A stretch of 64,000 nucleotides of DNA. Origin: Oceanococcus sp964629015. GTDB taxonomy: Bacteria; Pseudomonadota; Gammaproteobacteria; Nevskiales; Oceanococcaceae. The position numbers and the translations under genes were made by a program. Within the stretch, counting starts at the first letter, position 1, and each line of letters begins with the position of its first letter. The notes under the pieces are model-generated. The model had not been told where the DNA came from, did no database searches, and worked only from the letters and a program-made list of their open reading frames with translations. The DNA is taken from positions 124,001 through 188,000 of the forward strand of contig CAZVMN010000008.1 of NCBI GenBank assembly GCA_964629015.1, written 5' to 3'. Shown here in pieces: positions 26,594 to 36,036 of the stretch.

Positions 26594-28922
26594 CAGAGGG
26601 CTCCTCGGTTTCAGTGTTTTGGGGTTGTGGGTCGCGATCCAGTAGCAGGAGCACGGCGGGCAGCAAGAAGAAATCCGCCACCAGGGCGCAGACGATGGCC
26701 ATCACCGTGATCATCGACATCGACACCGTGGGGTAGAACGCCGATGTGGTGAGAACCAGAAAACCGGCTGCGAGCACGATGGACGTCACCAGCAATGCGG
26801 TGCCGACGGTGCGGAAGGAATACACAATCGCCTGTTCTGTGGATAGGCCAAGTTCGCGCCGGGCGCGCAGGTACTTGCTCAGGAAATGGATGGTGTCATC
26901 GACGATGACGCCGAGCACCACGCCCATGGAGAACGACATGGCGAAGTTGATTTCGCCGTTGTACAGCGCCCACACGCCAAATGCCATGCCCATCGGCAAG
27001 AGGTTGGGGATGACGCTGATCAGGCCGAACTTGACGCTGCCCAGAGCCCAGATCAACAGGATGGAAATGCCCAGCAGGGCCAGCGGTATGCCGAGGGCCA
27101 TGGAGCTGAAATTGCGGTCGGCGATGAACGCGAACATAACCGCCGGAGAGACCGGGTGGCCGTCCATCTCGGGTGCCTGGGTATCCAACCAATGCAGCGC
27201 TTCATCCACCAGGGCGCGGGTTTCGGCAGACTTCAGATGCTCGAACACCACGATAAAACGCGAGGCGGTTTTGTCCAGATTGATGGTGTTGGTGAGATCG
27301 AGTCCAAACGGCAGCGAGAACTCGTAGAGCAGCAAATACTGAGCGGCCAGGTCGCGTTGATCGGGCAGCCGATACCAGGCGGGGTCATCGCCGTGCATGT
27401 TTTTGTTCAGGCGCTTGAAGATGTCGGAGATGCTCGAGACCTGCATCACCTTGTCGTGCTCAAGCCACCACTGTTTGAAGGCGTCAAGCTTGGCCAGGTA
27501 GTCCGGATCGGCAACACCGTCGGGGGCTTTGAGCGAGAACTCCATGGAGTACAGGCCGGTGATGTTTTCCGCCATGAAATCCGAGTCATTGCGGAAGTCC
27601 ATGGTGGTGTCGAAGTAATGCACGAACTTGTCATTGGCCACATTCAGCGGGGCCAGCGCGGTCATGCCCACGGCGATGATGGTCGAGATCACCAGCAACA
27701 GGCGTGGCCGTTTGCACATCAGCTGGCCGAAACGTTCCATCTTTGATGACAACCAAGCGCGTCGCTGCGGCGGTGCTTTCACCGGCAGCATGGCGATCAT
27801 GGCCGGCAACATCGTGATCGACAACAACCACGCGATGATCGCGCCCATGGCGGAGATGTTGCCCAGATCGGCCAGCGGCGGCGAGTCTGCGAAGTTGATC
27901 GAAAGCAGGCCCAGGGCGGTGGTGACTGAGGTCAGCAGAACCGGCATGAAGTTCAGGCGCAGGGCTTCGGTCATGGCTTCGTTCTTGGCCTTGCCTTCGC
28001 GCATCTCGGCAAACATCGAGACCAGAATATGCACCGAGCCGGCGACGGCCAGGGTGGTGATGACCACCGGTGCAATCACCGAGGGTGAGGTCAGCACAAA
28101 ACCCAGATGGCCGGCCAAACCCATGGCTGCGCCTGCCGAGAGCAAGATCACGCCCAAGGTGACCAGGGTGGCGGTAACCGAGCGCAGCAGCAGATACAGA
28201 ATCAGCAACAGCACGGCATACATGGCCGGGTAAAGCGTTGTGGCGTCATTCTGCGAGGCTTCGGCGAACGCGTTGCTCATCATGTTCGAGCCGCTCATGC
28301 CGATTTTGTGCCCTGGGTACTTGGCTTCCATCTCGTCACGCAGTGCGCGCTCGGCGGCCACAGCCTCGGTCACCTCGGTGACCGCGTCGTCAGAGAATTG
28401 GTGATTGACCGCCAATGCCAGGACATGACCACTGGGCGATGTGAGGCGTCGACGCAACAGCGGTTCGTGGGTTGCGATGTCCTTGATGCGCGCGAGTTCG
28501 GCCGGCGTGATGGTGTCGAACTCGGGGACCAGGTCGGCAACTTTCAGATCATCGCCGACCGCTTCGGTGTGCTGGAAATTGCTCAGCGAATCGACCCGAA
28601 TCACGTAGGGGATTTCCCAGGCGCGTTCGGTCATCTCACGCACCATCTTGAGCGTGTCTGCGTTGAACGCATCATCGCCAGGGGGCTGGATGACAAACAG
28701 CGTGGTGTCGATTTTTGAGTAGACGTTCTGGACTTCCTCAAACGCGTTCAGTTGAGGATTGTCCGCGCCGAAATACACGCGGTAGTCGGCTGAGAAGGTC
28801 AGTTTGGCGGCACCCGCGATCATCAACCCGCAGACGATCAGCGAGACGATCAGGACCAGCCAGCGTTGACGCAAAATCCATTGCGCGTAATGACGTGTCC
28901 ACGCATCCAAAGCGTTGCTCAT
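26574..28922 (-). CDS. MMPL-family RND transporter
   Basis: 782-aa inner-membrane protein with two halves, each with one lone helix, a large periplasmic loop (about 40-210 and 430-600) and a bundle of five helices. The first helix is WLVLIVSLIVCGLMIAGAA; the second half has GVVLGVIVDDTIHFLSKYL near 700, with Asp residues in the proton-relay position. Relatives export lipids or hopanoids. The gene follows the TetR gene by 24 nt and overlaps the LolA-like gene. Confidence 0.92.
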   Translation of the reverse strand: MSNALDAWTRHYAQWILRQRWLVLIVSLIVCGLMIAGAAKLTFSADYRVYFGADNPQLNAFEEVQNVYSKIDTTLFVIQPPGDDAFNADTLKMVREMTERAWEIPYVIRVDSLSNFQHTEAVGDDLKVADLVPEFDTITPAELARIKDIATHEPLLRRRLTSPSGHVLALAVNHQFSDDAVTEVTEAVAAERALRDEMEAKYPGHKIGMSGSNMMSNAFAEASQNDATTLYPAMYAVLLLILYLLLRSVTATLVTLGVILLSAGAAMGLAGHLGFVLTSPSVIAPVVITTLAVAGSVHILVSMFAEMREGKAKNEAMTEALRLNFMPVLLTSVTTALGLLSINFADSPPLADLGNISAMGAIIAWLLSITMLPAMIAMLPVKAPPQRRAWLSSKMERFGQLMCKRPRLLLVISTIIAVGMTALAPLNVANDKFVHYFDTTMDFRNDSDFMAENITGLYSMEFSLKAPDGVADPDYLAKLDAFKQWWLEHDKVMQVSSISDIFKRLNKNMHGDDPAWYRLPDQRDLAAQYLLLYEFSLPFGLDLTNTINLDKTASRFIVVFEHLKSAETRALVDEALHWLDTQAPEMDGHPVSPAVMFAFIADRNFSSMALGIPLALLGISILLIWALGSVKFGLISVIPNLLPMGMAFGVWALYNGEINFAMSFSMGVVLGVIVDDTIHFLSKYLRARRELGLSTEQAIVYSFRTVGTALLVTSIVLAAGFLVLTTSAFYPTVSMSMITVMAIVCALVADFFLLPAVLLLLDRDPQPQNTETEEPSDDAAYA

Positions 28923-28946
28923 GATTGGGTCTCGTGCAGACGGTGA

Positions 28947-29558
28947 TCAGGCTCGCAGCTGTTCCAGGAACTGCTCGAGGCCTTGCATGCCGTTTTTGTA
29001 GAAAATGTCGCTGTGGGTGGCTTTGGTCAGCCCGACACAACCTTCAATGGCGCTGATCAGAAAATCAGCCATCGCCACCGGATCGATGTTGGCGCGCACC
29101 TGGCCACGCTCCTGGCCCAGCTTCAAGGCTTCAACCACGCCATTGCGCCACTCCTGCAAAATGTCATTCAGCAAGGCTCGGAAGTCCTCATCGATGGGCG
29201 ACATTTCCTGGATCAGGTTGTTGAAAGGGCAGCCCAATTGCAGGGCAAAATAATTGCGTTCATGAGCCAGGCGCCGGGTCAACGCGATGGCACCGTCGAT
29301 GACGTTGTCGGCGGCCAGCACCGGTTGCCAGTTCTCCTCCACGAAGGGACGAATGATTTCGTCGATCACCGCCAGCCCCAATTTCGCCTTGCTGCCAAAG
29401 TGGTGATACAGCGCACCCTTGGTCACACCGGTTTCTTTGAGAATGGTTTCCAAGCTGGCACCGCGAAAGCCGTTGCGATGCATTTCCTCAAAGGCCGATT
29501 CCAGCAGGCGCTGACGGGTGAGGTCAGGTTGGCGTTTGGTGCTGTGTGAAGATTCCAT
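28947..29558 (-). CDS. TetR family transcriptional regulator of the RND operon
   Basis: 203 aa from the ATG at 29558. The HTH is GASLETILKETGVTKGALYHHFGSKAKL near 33-60; the C-terminal half is ligand-binding and resembles AcrR-type fatty-acid or xenobiotic sensors. The longer frame from 29684 would add residues not typical of the family. As first gene of the RND operon it probably represses itself and the transporter. An inverted repeat overlaps its start codon. Confidence 0.88.
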   Translation of the reverse strand: MESSHSTKRQPDLTRQRLLESAFEEMHRNGFRGASLETILKETGVTKGALYHHFGSKAKLGLAVIDEIIRPFVEENWQPVLAADNVIDGAIALTRRLAHERNYFALQLGCPFNNLIQEMSPIDEDFRALLNDILQEWRNGVVEALKLGQERGQVRANIDPVAMADFLISAIEGCVGLTKATHSDIFYKNGMQGLEQFLEQLRA

Positions 29559-29571
29559 ACCGACTAGTATG
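29556..29571. promoter_or_regulatory. Candidate TetR operator
   Basis: Inverted repeat CATAC-N6-GTATG overlapping the TetR start codon and lying between the divergent TetR and haemoglobin genes. Position and symmetry fit an autorepressor site; binding is not shown. Confidence 0.45.
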
Positions 29572-29697
29572 TATGTTTGGTGCCGGGGATTCAATCGCGT
29601 CGTGCTGGCCTGCCGCAAGTATGATGCGATCAGACAATCACCAGCCTGTGAGGGCACGCTGGCCTGCCACACCTCGGATGACAACGGACATACGCTA

Positions 29698-30165
29698 ATG
29701 ACTGACCCGCAAAACCTCGAACAGGCGCCCGCATTTGGAACGCTGGATGCGACGTATCAGGCGGCTGGGGGCGAGGATGGCATTCGTCGTTTGGTTGATA
29801 GCTTCTACGCCATCATGGGCACGAACCCTGCCTACGCGCGGATCTACCACTGGCATGCCAATGTGCCCGAGGCGCGCGACAAACTGGCGCGCTTTCTGTG
29901 CGGTTGGATGGGTGGGCCGAAACGTTATCGGGAGAAATACGGCCCGATCAACATCCCCCAGGTCCATGGCCACTTACCGGTCACGAGCGTTGAGCGGGAT
30001 ATGTGGCTGGATTGCATGAGCGAGGCGCTGGCACAACAACCCTATTCCGATGCGCTGCGCGAATATCTGCGGGTGCAACTCGCGGTGCCCGCTCAGCGCA
30101 TCACGGATCGCTGCGATGCGCAGCGCGCCAGTCGTTCCAAAGCGGATTCACCCCGGGCGTATTAG
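29698..30165 (+). CDS. Group II truncated haemoglobin
   Basis: 155-aa globin with the family pattern RLVDSFYAIM, ARDKLARFLCGWMGGPKRY and VHGHLPVTSVERDMWLDCM, including the proximal histidine before the LPV segment. Such proteins bind O2 or NO and give protection from nitrosative or oxidative stress. The ATG at 29698 is chosen over the longer frame from 29518, which runs into the regulator region. Confidence 0.92.
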   Translation: MTDPQNLEQAPAFGTLDATYQAAGGEDGIRRLVDSFYAIMGTNPAYARIYHWHANVPEARDKLARFLCGWMGGPKRYREKYGPINIPQVHGHLPVTSVERDMWLDCMSEALAQQPYSDALREYLRVQLAVPAQRITDRCDAQRASRSKADSPRAY

Positions 30166-33100
30166 CAAGCGCTGGCGGGTGCTGCTGTGCGAGTTTCCGG
30201 GCACAGGGTCGCAATGTCTGCGCCCATTGCCTCAAACAACCGCTCCGCTTGAGCGCGCAGTTCGCCTTGTTGTGTGTCGTCGCCCACCAACTCAGCACGT
30301 TCCCGCAAGGCAAACGGTTGGAAGCTGATTGCACCGGTGGTCTGAATCAAATCATCGAGCGCGTCGAGTTGGCGCAGGGCCTGTTGCGTTTGCCCCAGGC
30401 TGCGCAGGATGCGCGTCAGAATCCAGCGGGCCTGACATTCCCAGGTTCGGCTGTGCGAGTCGAGCGCGGACTGCAAGGCTTGTTCAGCACGCTCCCGCGC
30501 CATGTCGAGCTCACCCAGATTGAGCAGAGCCTCGGCCAGATGGGCCAGATGCACGGCTTCGAATTGGTGCGCTGACCCGCCGCGTTGCACTTCAGGCAGA
30601 TAGGTTTCGAGCAACTCTCGACTCTCGCTCCAATTGCCGTTGAGCCCGTGGGCGACCGCCAAGGAGCGATAGGCCACGGCGCGAAAGAACGGACTGCCGA
30701 ATTGTTCGACCCGTTCAACCGCGTGACGTGCTTCGCGCATCGCGGTTTCGTGACGCCCGCTGATGCGCGCGACATCCACCAGATTGGCATGCATCCAGCT
30801 CACCGTTCGCCCGGCTGCACCTTCCACCGCGATCGCTTCCAGCAACTGGCTGCGGGCTTCCTGCGGTCGCCCCATGTAGTTGAGCATCAAGGCGCGGAAG
30901 GCCCGGGAGAGGAAGTTGCCTTCGTGAATCGGGCTGTCGTACCAGGGTTTTTGTCCGGGTTCGTTGAGTGCATCCAGGCCTTCAGAAAGCCGCCCGGCGC
31001 TAAAGTAGGCGAGCAAGATCGGGATGCGAAAGCGTGCGATCAAGCCTTCATCGTTCAGTTCTCTTGCTATGGCCATGGCTCTGCCGGTTTGCGCCACCGC
31101 CGCGTCGGCATCGCCTTGTTGCAATTGCAAACCACCGTTGGCGATGAGCAGCTCGGCTTCGACCAAGGGGTTGGCCAATTCCTCGGCCATGGCGACGGCT
31201 TCGCGGTAGGCGATGTCGGTTTCCTCATCCGGCACATGAAACACGGCGGCGGTGCGTAACAAGCCGGCGCGGGCTAGGATCGACAGACGCAGACGGTCTT
31301 GCTGATCTTCAATGGTCGCGGCCAGGCCAATGGCATGACGGTAGCGTTCCAGGGCCGCGCGCGACTCACGCATCACACCCTCAAACAGGGCGGCGCGTAA
31401 CTGCCAGTGGGTGGCTTTGGAGGCATGGCCGGCGCGCTCCCAATGATGGGCGAGCAACAGGCTGCGTTCATCGTGTTCGCGGCCGTCCAGTTCGTTTTCA
31501 ATCGCCTCGGCCAGGCGCGCATGGATGCGTGATCGGCGTTCGCTGAGCTGACTGCGATAAGCGACTTCCTGGGTGAGCGGATGATAGAAATCGAATTCAC
31601 CGGCTTTGTCGGCGGTGACGATGAAGTCGCCATAATCCAGGGCCTGAAGACTGTTTTGCAGGGCTTCGCGGGACAATGTCATGAGCTGCTGCAAGCGCCC
31701 AGCCGTGAAAGATTTACCGATGACCGCCGCATGTGCCAGCACGTCTTTGTCCTGCTCGTTGAGGCGGTCGATGCGTGTGGCGATGATGCCCTGCACGCTG
31801 TCCGGAATAACAACAGCGTCGAGGCTTTTCGCGAGTTGATAGGCTCCGAGCGTGCCGCTCAGGTAACCCTGTTCCGCTAAGCTCCGAATGGCTTCCTCGA
31901 CGAAGAACGGATTGCCGGCGGCGTGTTCGCGAACTTGCCCTCGTGCGGGCCCCAGATTGGGGTCGGGCCCGAGCAATTGATCGACCAGCTGTCCGACCTC
32001 GGATTCGCCCAGGGCGTTGAGCGTAATGCGGCGCGGCACGTGGAGGGAGAGCCAGTCAGCCTGGTAATCGGGGCGGTAATTCAACAACAGAAGGCTGCGA
32101 CTGTTCGCCATCGCCGCACTGAAGTCTTGGATAAAGACTTCACTGGCGGCATCGGCCCAGTGCAAATCTTCGATCAGGATCACGCTGCGCTGTCCCGGCA
32201 GCGCTTGGCAGATCATCTCGAACAGGTGAGCTTGGCGTTGCTCATTGGGCACCGCAGAAGGCGGGGCACCCGGTTCGGCGACATCCAGATATTCAAACAG
32301 CAGCAGCATGGTTTCGCGGCAGTCGTGGCCCATCAAGGCCAGCGTGCCGGCGATTTTGCGGCGCTGTTCTATGGCGCTGTCCTGATCGTTTATGGCGAAG
32401 AAGCTGCGCAAAAGACCGAGCACCGGGTACAGCGGAACAGCATTGGCGTAGGGCACGCCGGTAGCGCTGTAAACCGGGATGTCGAGGGCGCGGGCCTGCT
32501 CCAGCAGCTCGAAACACAAACGGCTTTTGCCGATGCCGCCGTCGCCGACAACCGCCACGGTTTGGCCCTGGCCGGCGAGCGCATTGTGCAAGGCTTGCTC
32601 AAGTTGTCGCAGTTCTTGGTCGCGACCGACAAAACCTGACAGACCGCGTGCACGTGAGAGTTCCAGGCGGGTTTTGGCGGCGCCCGTGCCTTGCAACTCA
32701 AACACCTTGACCGGTTCGCTGATGCCTTTGATCGGCAGGTTGCCGAGGTCGCGCAAGCGCATATAGCCGGCGATCTGGTTGGCGGTGTAGCTGGTCAGGT
32801 AAATGCGCCCGGGTTCTGCGATTTGCTCCATCCGCGCCGCCAGGTTCACGGTTTGGCCTTTGGCCGTGTAGTCCATGCGCAGGTCATCGCCGATCTTGCC
32901 GACCACCACCTCACCGGAATTGATCCCGGTGCGCACGGACAGGTTCAGCCCTTTGCTGATCCGCAGTTCATCCGCGTAAACGCGCAGTTCCTGTCGCATA
33001 TCCAGGGCGGCTTTGCAGGCGCGCAGCGCGTGATCCTCATGGGCGATGGGCGCGCCAAACAGGGCCATGATGCCGTCGCCGGTGTACTGATTGACGGTGC

Positions 33101-33500
33101 CTTCGTAGCGGTGCACACCGCCGGTGAGGATGCTGAAGAAGCGGTCCAGGATTTGGTGCCATTCTTCGTCGCCGACGCTTTCGGCGATTTCGGTTGAGCC
33201 TTTGACGTCAGCAAACAGCACGGTCACCCGTTTGCGCTCGCCTTGCAGGGCGCTGCGGCTGGTGAGTATGCGTTCACTCAGATGACGCGGGGTGTAGCTG
33301 CTGGGTTCTCGTGGCGCCGGTCGCGCGACGGGCTGGGCCTGTGCGTCAAGTGTGCCGCCGCATTGATTGCAGAAGCGCGCGGAGGCGGGGTTTTCATGTC
33401 CGCAATGCCGACAGCCCGCAGGCAGACCCGCGCCGCACTCATTGCAAAAACGAGATGCCGCGGGATTGTCATGCCGACATTCGGGGCAGTGCATTTGCAA
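30162..33500 (-). CDS. Adenylate/guanylate cyclase-AAA ATPase-TPR regulator
   Basis: 1112-aa multidomain protein: two zinc-ribbon units (CPECRHDN...FCNECG and CRHCGHEN...FCNQCG, residues 4-50), a class III nucleotide cyclase domain (about 88-260), an AAA_16/STAND ATPase with Walker A GDGGIGKSRL near 317, and a TPR-like C-terminal half. Both metal-binding Asp residues are seen (LFADVKGST and QYTGDGIMA), so cyclase activity is plausible. Proteins of this build are common in bacteria but poorly understood. It converges with the haemoglobin gene. Confidence 0.9.
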   Translation of the reverse strand: MQMHCPECRHDNPAASRFCNECGAGLPAGCRHCGHENPASARFCNQCGGTLDAQAQPVARPAPREPSSYTPRHLSERILTSRSALQGERKRVTVLFADVKGSTEIAESVGDEEWHQILDRFFSILTGGVHRYEGTVNQYTGDGIMALFGAPIAHEDHALRACKAALDMRQELRVYADELRISKGLNLSVRTGINSGEVVVGKIGDDLRMDYTAKGQTVNLAARMEQIAEPGRIYLTSYTANQIAGYMRLRDLGNLPIKGISEPVKVFELQGTGAAKTRLELSRARGLSGFVGRDQELRQLEQALHNALAGQGQTVAVVGDGGIGKSRLCFELLEQARALDIPVYSATGVPYANAVPLYPVLGLLRSFFAINDQDSAIEQRRKIAGTLALMGHDCRETMLLLFEYLDVAEPGAPPSAVPNEQRQAHLFEMICQALPGQRSVILIEDLHWADAASEVFIQDFSAAMANSRSLLLLNYRPDYQADWLSLHVPRRITLNALGESEVGQLVDQLLGPDPNLGPARGQVREHAAGNPFFVEEAIRSLAEQGYLSGTLGAYQLAKSLDAVVIPDSVQGIIATRIDRLNEQDKDVLAHAAVIGKSFTAGRLQQLMTLSREALQNSLQALDYGDFIVTADKAGEFDFYHPLTQEVAYRSQLSERRSRIHARLAEAIENELDGREHDERSLLLAHHWERAGHASKATHWQLRAALFEGVMRESRAALERYRHAIGLAATIEDQQDRLRLSILARAGLLRTAAVFHVPDEETDIAYREAVAMAEELANPLVEAELLIANGGLQLQQGDADAAVAQTGRAMAIARELNDEGLIARFRIPILLAYFSAGRLSEGLDALNEPGQKPWYDSPIHEGNFLSRAFRALMLNYMGRPQEARSQLLEAIAVEGAAGRTVSWMHANLVDVARISGRHETAMREARHAVERVEQFGSPFFRAVAYRSLAVAHGLNGNWSESRELLETYLPEVQRGGSAHQFEAVHLAHLAEALLNLGELDMARERAEQALQSALDSHSRTWECQARWILTRILRSLGQTQQALRQLDALDDLIQTTGAISFQPFALRERAELVGDDTQQGELRAQAERLFEAMGADIATLCPETRTAAPASAC

Positions 33501-33619
33501 TCCTCAATAGCCTCGGCGCCAGTCGCTGGCGGATTTGTCAGACTAGCAACAAACGCCGCCGGTTTACACGTATCTTTGAGGGCTGAATTGCCGTCGACTA
33601 TGTAGCCCGATACTGCCTC

Positions 33620-34822
33620 ATGATGAGTTTGTCTGTGAACGATGCACGCCGGCTTGCTGTGATCAGTCAGGGGCTGCATACACGCGAGCCTTTCGGGCGG
33701 GGAAAAGAAGCGGTGTATCGCTGTATTGAGCGACTGGGTTACGTACAGATCGACACCATTTCGGTGATTCAGCGGTCGCACGATCACACTCTGTGGACAC
33801 GGGTTCCGACGTATCAGAAACGCCATCTGGAGGTGTTGCAGAAAGAGCGTCGGGTGTTCGAATACTGGGCTCATGCGGCGGCCTATCTGCCGATGAGTGA
33901 CTACCGGTTCTGCCGACGTTACATGCATGCCATCGCGTCAGGTCAACGCCATTGGCGAACCCCGGATCGCAAGGCCATGGATCGGGTGCTTGAGCGCATT
34001 CGCGCTGAAGGGGCATTGAAGGCCAAGGATTTCGAACACGCGCCGGGCCGCGCAGCCGATGCTTGGGGTTGGAACTGGAAGCCGGCCAAAATCGCCCTGG
34101 AGCAACTGTTTATTCAGGGTGAGCTGATCGTCAGCCACCGCGAGGGCTTCCAAAAAGTTTATGACTTGCCCGAGCGACTGCTGCCCTCGCAACTGGATAC
34201 CACGCTGCCCACCGACGATGAGTTTTATCGTTATCTCATCAACAGCACACTTCAGGCACATACCTTGGCCATGGAGCCCGAGTTCGGCTATCTGCGGAAA
34301 GGCAGCCGAGCGGGCATTGCGCAGACCCTGGCGGCGATGTGTGAGGCCGGCGAAGTGGTTCCGCTGACGCTGGGTAAGCAGTCCGGGGTGTGGTACGCGT
34401 TGCCCTCGCAACTGGACGCCTTGTCCGCTGCTCGTGTGAGCCAGGGCGTGCATCTGCTGTCACCGTTCGATAACGCGGTGATCAAACGCAAACGCATTCA
34501 ACAGCTGTTTGACAGCGCGTATCAGATTGAATGTTTTGTGCCCGCCCAAAAGCGCCAGTTTGGCTACTTCTGCCTGCCGATACTTTACGGTTCGCAACTC
34601 GTCGGGCGACTCGATCCCAAGGCCGACCGACGCAGCAAAAGTCTGATGGTCAAGAGTTTTCATCTGGAACAGCCGATTAAGAATCTTGATGATTTTGTCG
34701 GCAAGCTGGCAGGCAAACTGCATCAGCTGGCGCAGTTCAACGGATGCGAGCGGGTTGATTGGCAGCCGGCCGCGGGAGACGCGGCAGGTCAGCTGCTCGC
34801 TCGTGCGCTGGCCGCCATCTAG
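33620..34822 (+). CDS. ycaQ: YcaQ-like winged-helix DNA glycosylase
   Basis: 400-aa HTH_42/AlkZ-family protein, a DNA glycosylase family that unhooks interstrand crosslinks and alkylated bases. The catalytic motif QID lies in YVQIDTISVIQRSHDHTLWTR near residues 42-62 (the Q-x-D form of the YcaQ branch), followed by VFEYWAHAAAYLP and the C-terminal LSPFDNAVIKRKR and RLDPKADR motifs. The last four bases overlap the converging merR-like gene. Confidence 0.88.
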   Translation: MMSLSVNDARRLAVISQGLHTREPFGRGKEAVYRCIERLGYVQIDTISVIQRSHDHTLWTRVPTYQKRHLEVLQKERRVFEYWAHAAAYLPMSDYRFCRRYMHAIASGQRHWRTPDRKAMDRVLERIRAEGALKAKDFEHAPGRAADAWGWNWKPAKIALEQLFIQGELIVSHREGFQKVYDLPERLLPSQLDTTLPTDDEFYRYLINSTLQAHTLAMEPEFGYLRKGSRAGIAQTLAAMCEAGEVVPLTLGKQSGVWYALPSQLDALSAARVSQGVHLLSPFDNAVIKRKRIQQLFDSAYQIECFVPAQKRQFGYFCLPILYGSQLVGRLDPKADRRSKSLMVKSFHLEQPIKNLDDFVGKLAGKLHQLAQFNGCERVDWQPAAGDAAGQLLARALAAI

Positions 34823-35199
34823 ACCTCAAAAGACTCCAAAATCGGGCAGGGGCCACGTTCGCCCTGCGCGCATTCTCGGGCCAGACGGGTGAGCGCTTTT
34901 CGCGCCCGCTGGAGCTCTTCAATTTTGTCGTCCAGTGCGCGGATGCGTGCTGCGGCCAACTCACGTGCGCGCTTGCGGTCGCGACCCGCGTCCAGAGCGA
35001 TGAGTTCTTTGATCTCCGCGAGTGAGAAACCGGCGGCTTGGGCTTTGCGGATGAATTTGAGGCGGCGCAGATCATCGTCGCCGTAACGCCGCATGCCGTG
35101 GCTGTTGTCGGGGATCGCAAGCAGCGCTTTGCGTTGATAAAACCGCACGGTTTCCACGCCGACGCCGCCCGCTTCGGCCAATGTCCCGATCGAAAACAT
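34819..35199 (-). CDS. MerR family regulator (mer-like, two cysteines)
   Basis: 126-aa regulator with the winged HTH (IGTLAEAGGVGVETVRFYQRKALL) and dimer helix of MerR. The C terminus has C110 and C118 in ECAQGERGPCP, close to the metal site of Tn501/Tn21 MerR, but no cysteine near residue 75 where mercury-sensing MerR has its third ligand. It diverges from the glutaredoxin-MauE gene across a mer-type promoter and likely activates it. Ligand unknown: a thiophilic metal or a redox signal. Confidence 0.88.
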   Translation of the reverse strand: MFSIGTLAEAGGVGVETVRFYQRKALLAIPDNSHGMRRYGDDDLRRLKFIRKAQAAGFSLAEIKELIALDAGRDRKRARELAAARIRALDDKIEELQRARKALTRLARECAQGERGPCPILESFEV

Positions 35200-35208
35200 C
35201 GTCTACCC

Positions 35209-35240
35209 TTGACTCCGTACCATGGTACGGAATCTACCAT
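35209..35240 (+). promoter_or_regulatory. MerR-type promoter/operator
   Basis: A -35 TTGACT (35209-35214) and -10-like TACCAT (35235-35240) are separated by 20 bp containing a perfect palindrome CCGTAC-CATG-GTACGG (35215-35230). The overlong spacer and the dyad CCGTAC-N4-GTACGG match the classical merT operator layout. It drives the gene to the right, and the MerR start lies 10 nt to its left. Confidence 0.85.
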
Positions 35241-35271
35241 CCTTTTGTCGCATCACAAACAGGAGGATGCC

Positions 35272-36036
35272 ATGTCAAAACGCGCTACGATCCCTGCCGC
35301 CCCAAAGCACGCGGTGCTTTACCGCATGGTGATGGATCAGCATCTGTGTCCCTACGGTTTGAAAACACGCGATCTGCTTAAGCGTCAGGGGTATCAGGTG
35401 GACGACCGCTGGCTGCGTTCGCGCGAAGAGATTGAGGCGTTCAAGTCCGCGCGCGGCGTCAACACGACACCCCAGGTGTTTATCGATGACCAGCGCATCG
35501 GCGGCTATGAAGACACCCGACGGCACCTCGGGCTTGCGGTGGCCAATCCGGAGGCGAGCCGCTACACCCCGGTGATCGCCTTGTTCAGCATGACCTTCCT
35601 CAGCGCAATGGTGTTGAGCCTGGCGGTGTACGACAGCGTGTTCACGCAGCACGCGGCGGAGTGGTTTGTCGCTCTCAGTATGGTGGTGCTGGCCTTGTTA
35701 AAACTCCAGAACGTGGAGCGTTTCGCGACCATGTTCCTGAACTACGATCTGCTGGCGCGCCGCTGGGTGCGCTACTCGTACATCTATCCCTTTGCGGAGG
35801 GTTTGGCCGGGCTGCTCATGCTGGGCGGTGTGCTGACCTGGTTGTCAGTGCCGCTGGCGCTGACCATCGGAACCATCGGCGCTGTCTCGGTGTTCAAGGC
35901 GGTCTACATAGACCGACGTGAACTGAAGTGCGCCTGCGTTGGCGGATCCAGCAATGTGCCTTTGGGTTTTGTGTCGTTGACGGAGAACCTGATGATGATC
36001 GCCATGGCCTTGTGGATGGGCTTTAGCGCGATCTAG
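35272..36036 (+). CDS. Glutaredoxin-MauE membrane fusion protein
   Basis: 254-aa protein with AGGAGGA before its ATG. Residues 15-85 are a glutaredoxin domain with a monothiol site CPYG (DQHLCPYGLK) and the cis-Pro region TTPQVFID followed by IGGYED. Residues 100-254 hold about four to five membrane helices of the MauE/DoxX type with a CACVGG cysteine motif before the last helix. It may deliver reducing power or handle thiophilic metals at the inner membrane. Its promoter is of mer type. Confidence 0.85.
   Translation: MSKRATIPAAPKHAVLYRMVMDQHLCPYGLKTRDLLKRQGYQVDDRWLRSREEIEAFKSARGVNTTPQVFIDDQRIGGYEDTRRHLGLAVANPEASRYTPVIALFSMTFLSAMVLSLAVYDSVFTQHAAEWFVALSMVVLALLKLQNVERFATMFLNYDLLARRWVRYSYIYPFAEGLAGLLMLGGVLTWLSVPLALTIGTIGAVSVFKAVYIDRRELKCACVGGSSNVPLGFVSLTENLMMIAMALWMGFSAI

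Noticed and set aside
34819..36036. Mercury-resistance operon
   Set aside because: The operator is mer-like, but no merT, merP or merA gene is present and the regulator lacks the third metal cysteine.
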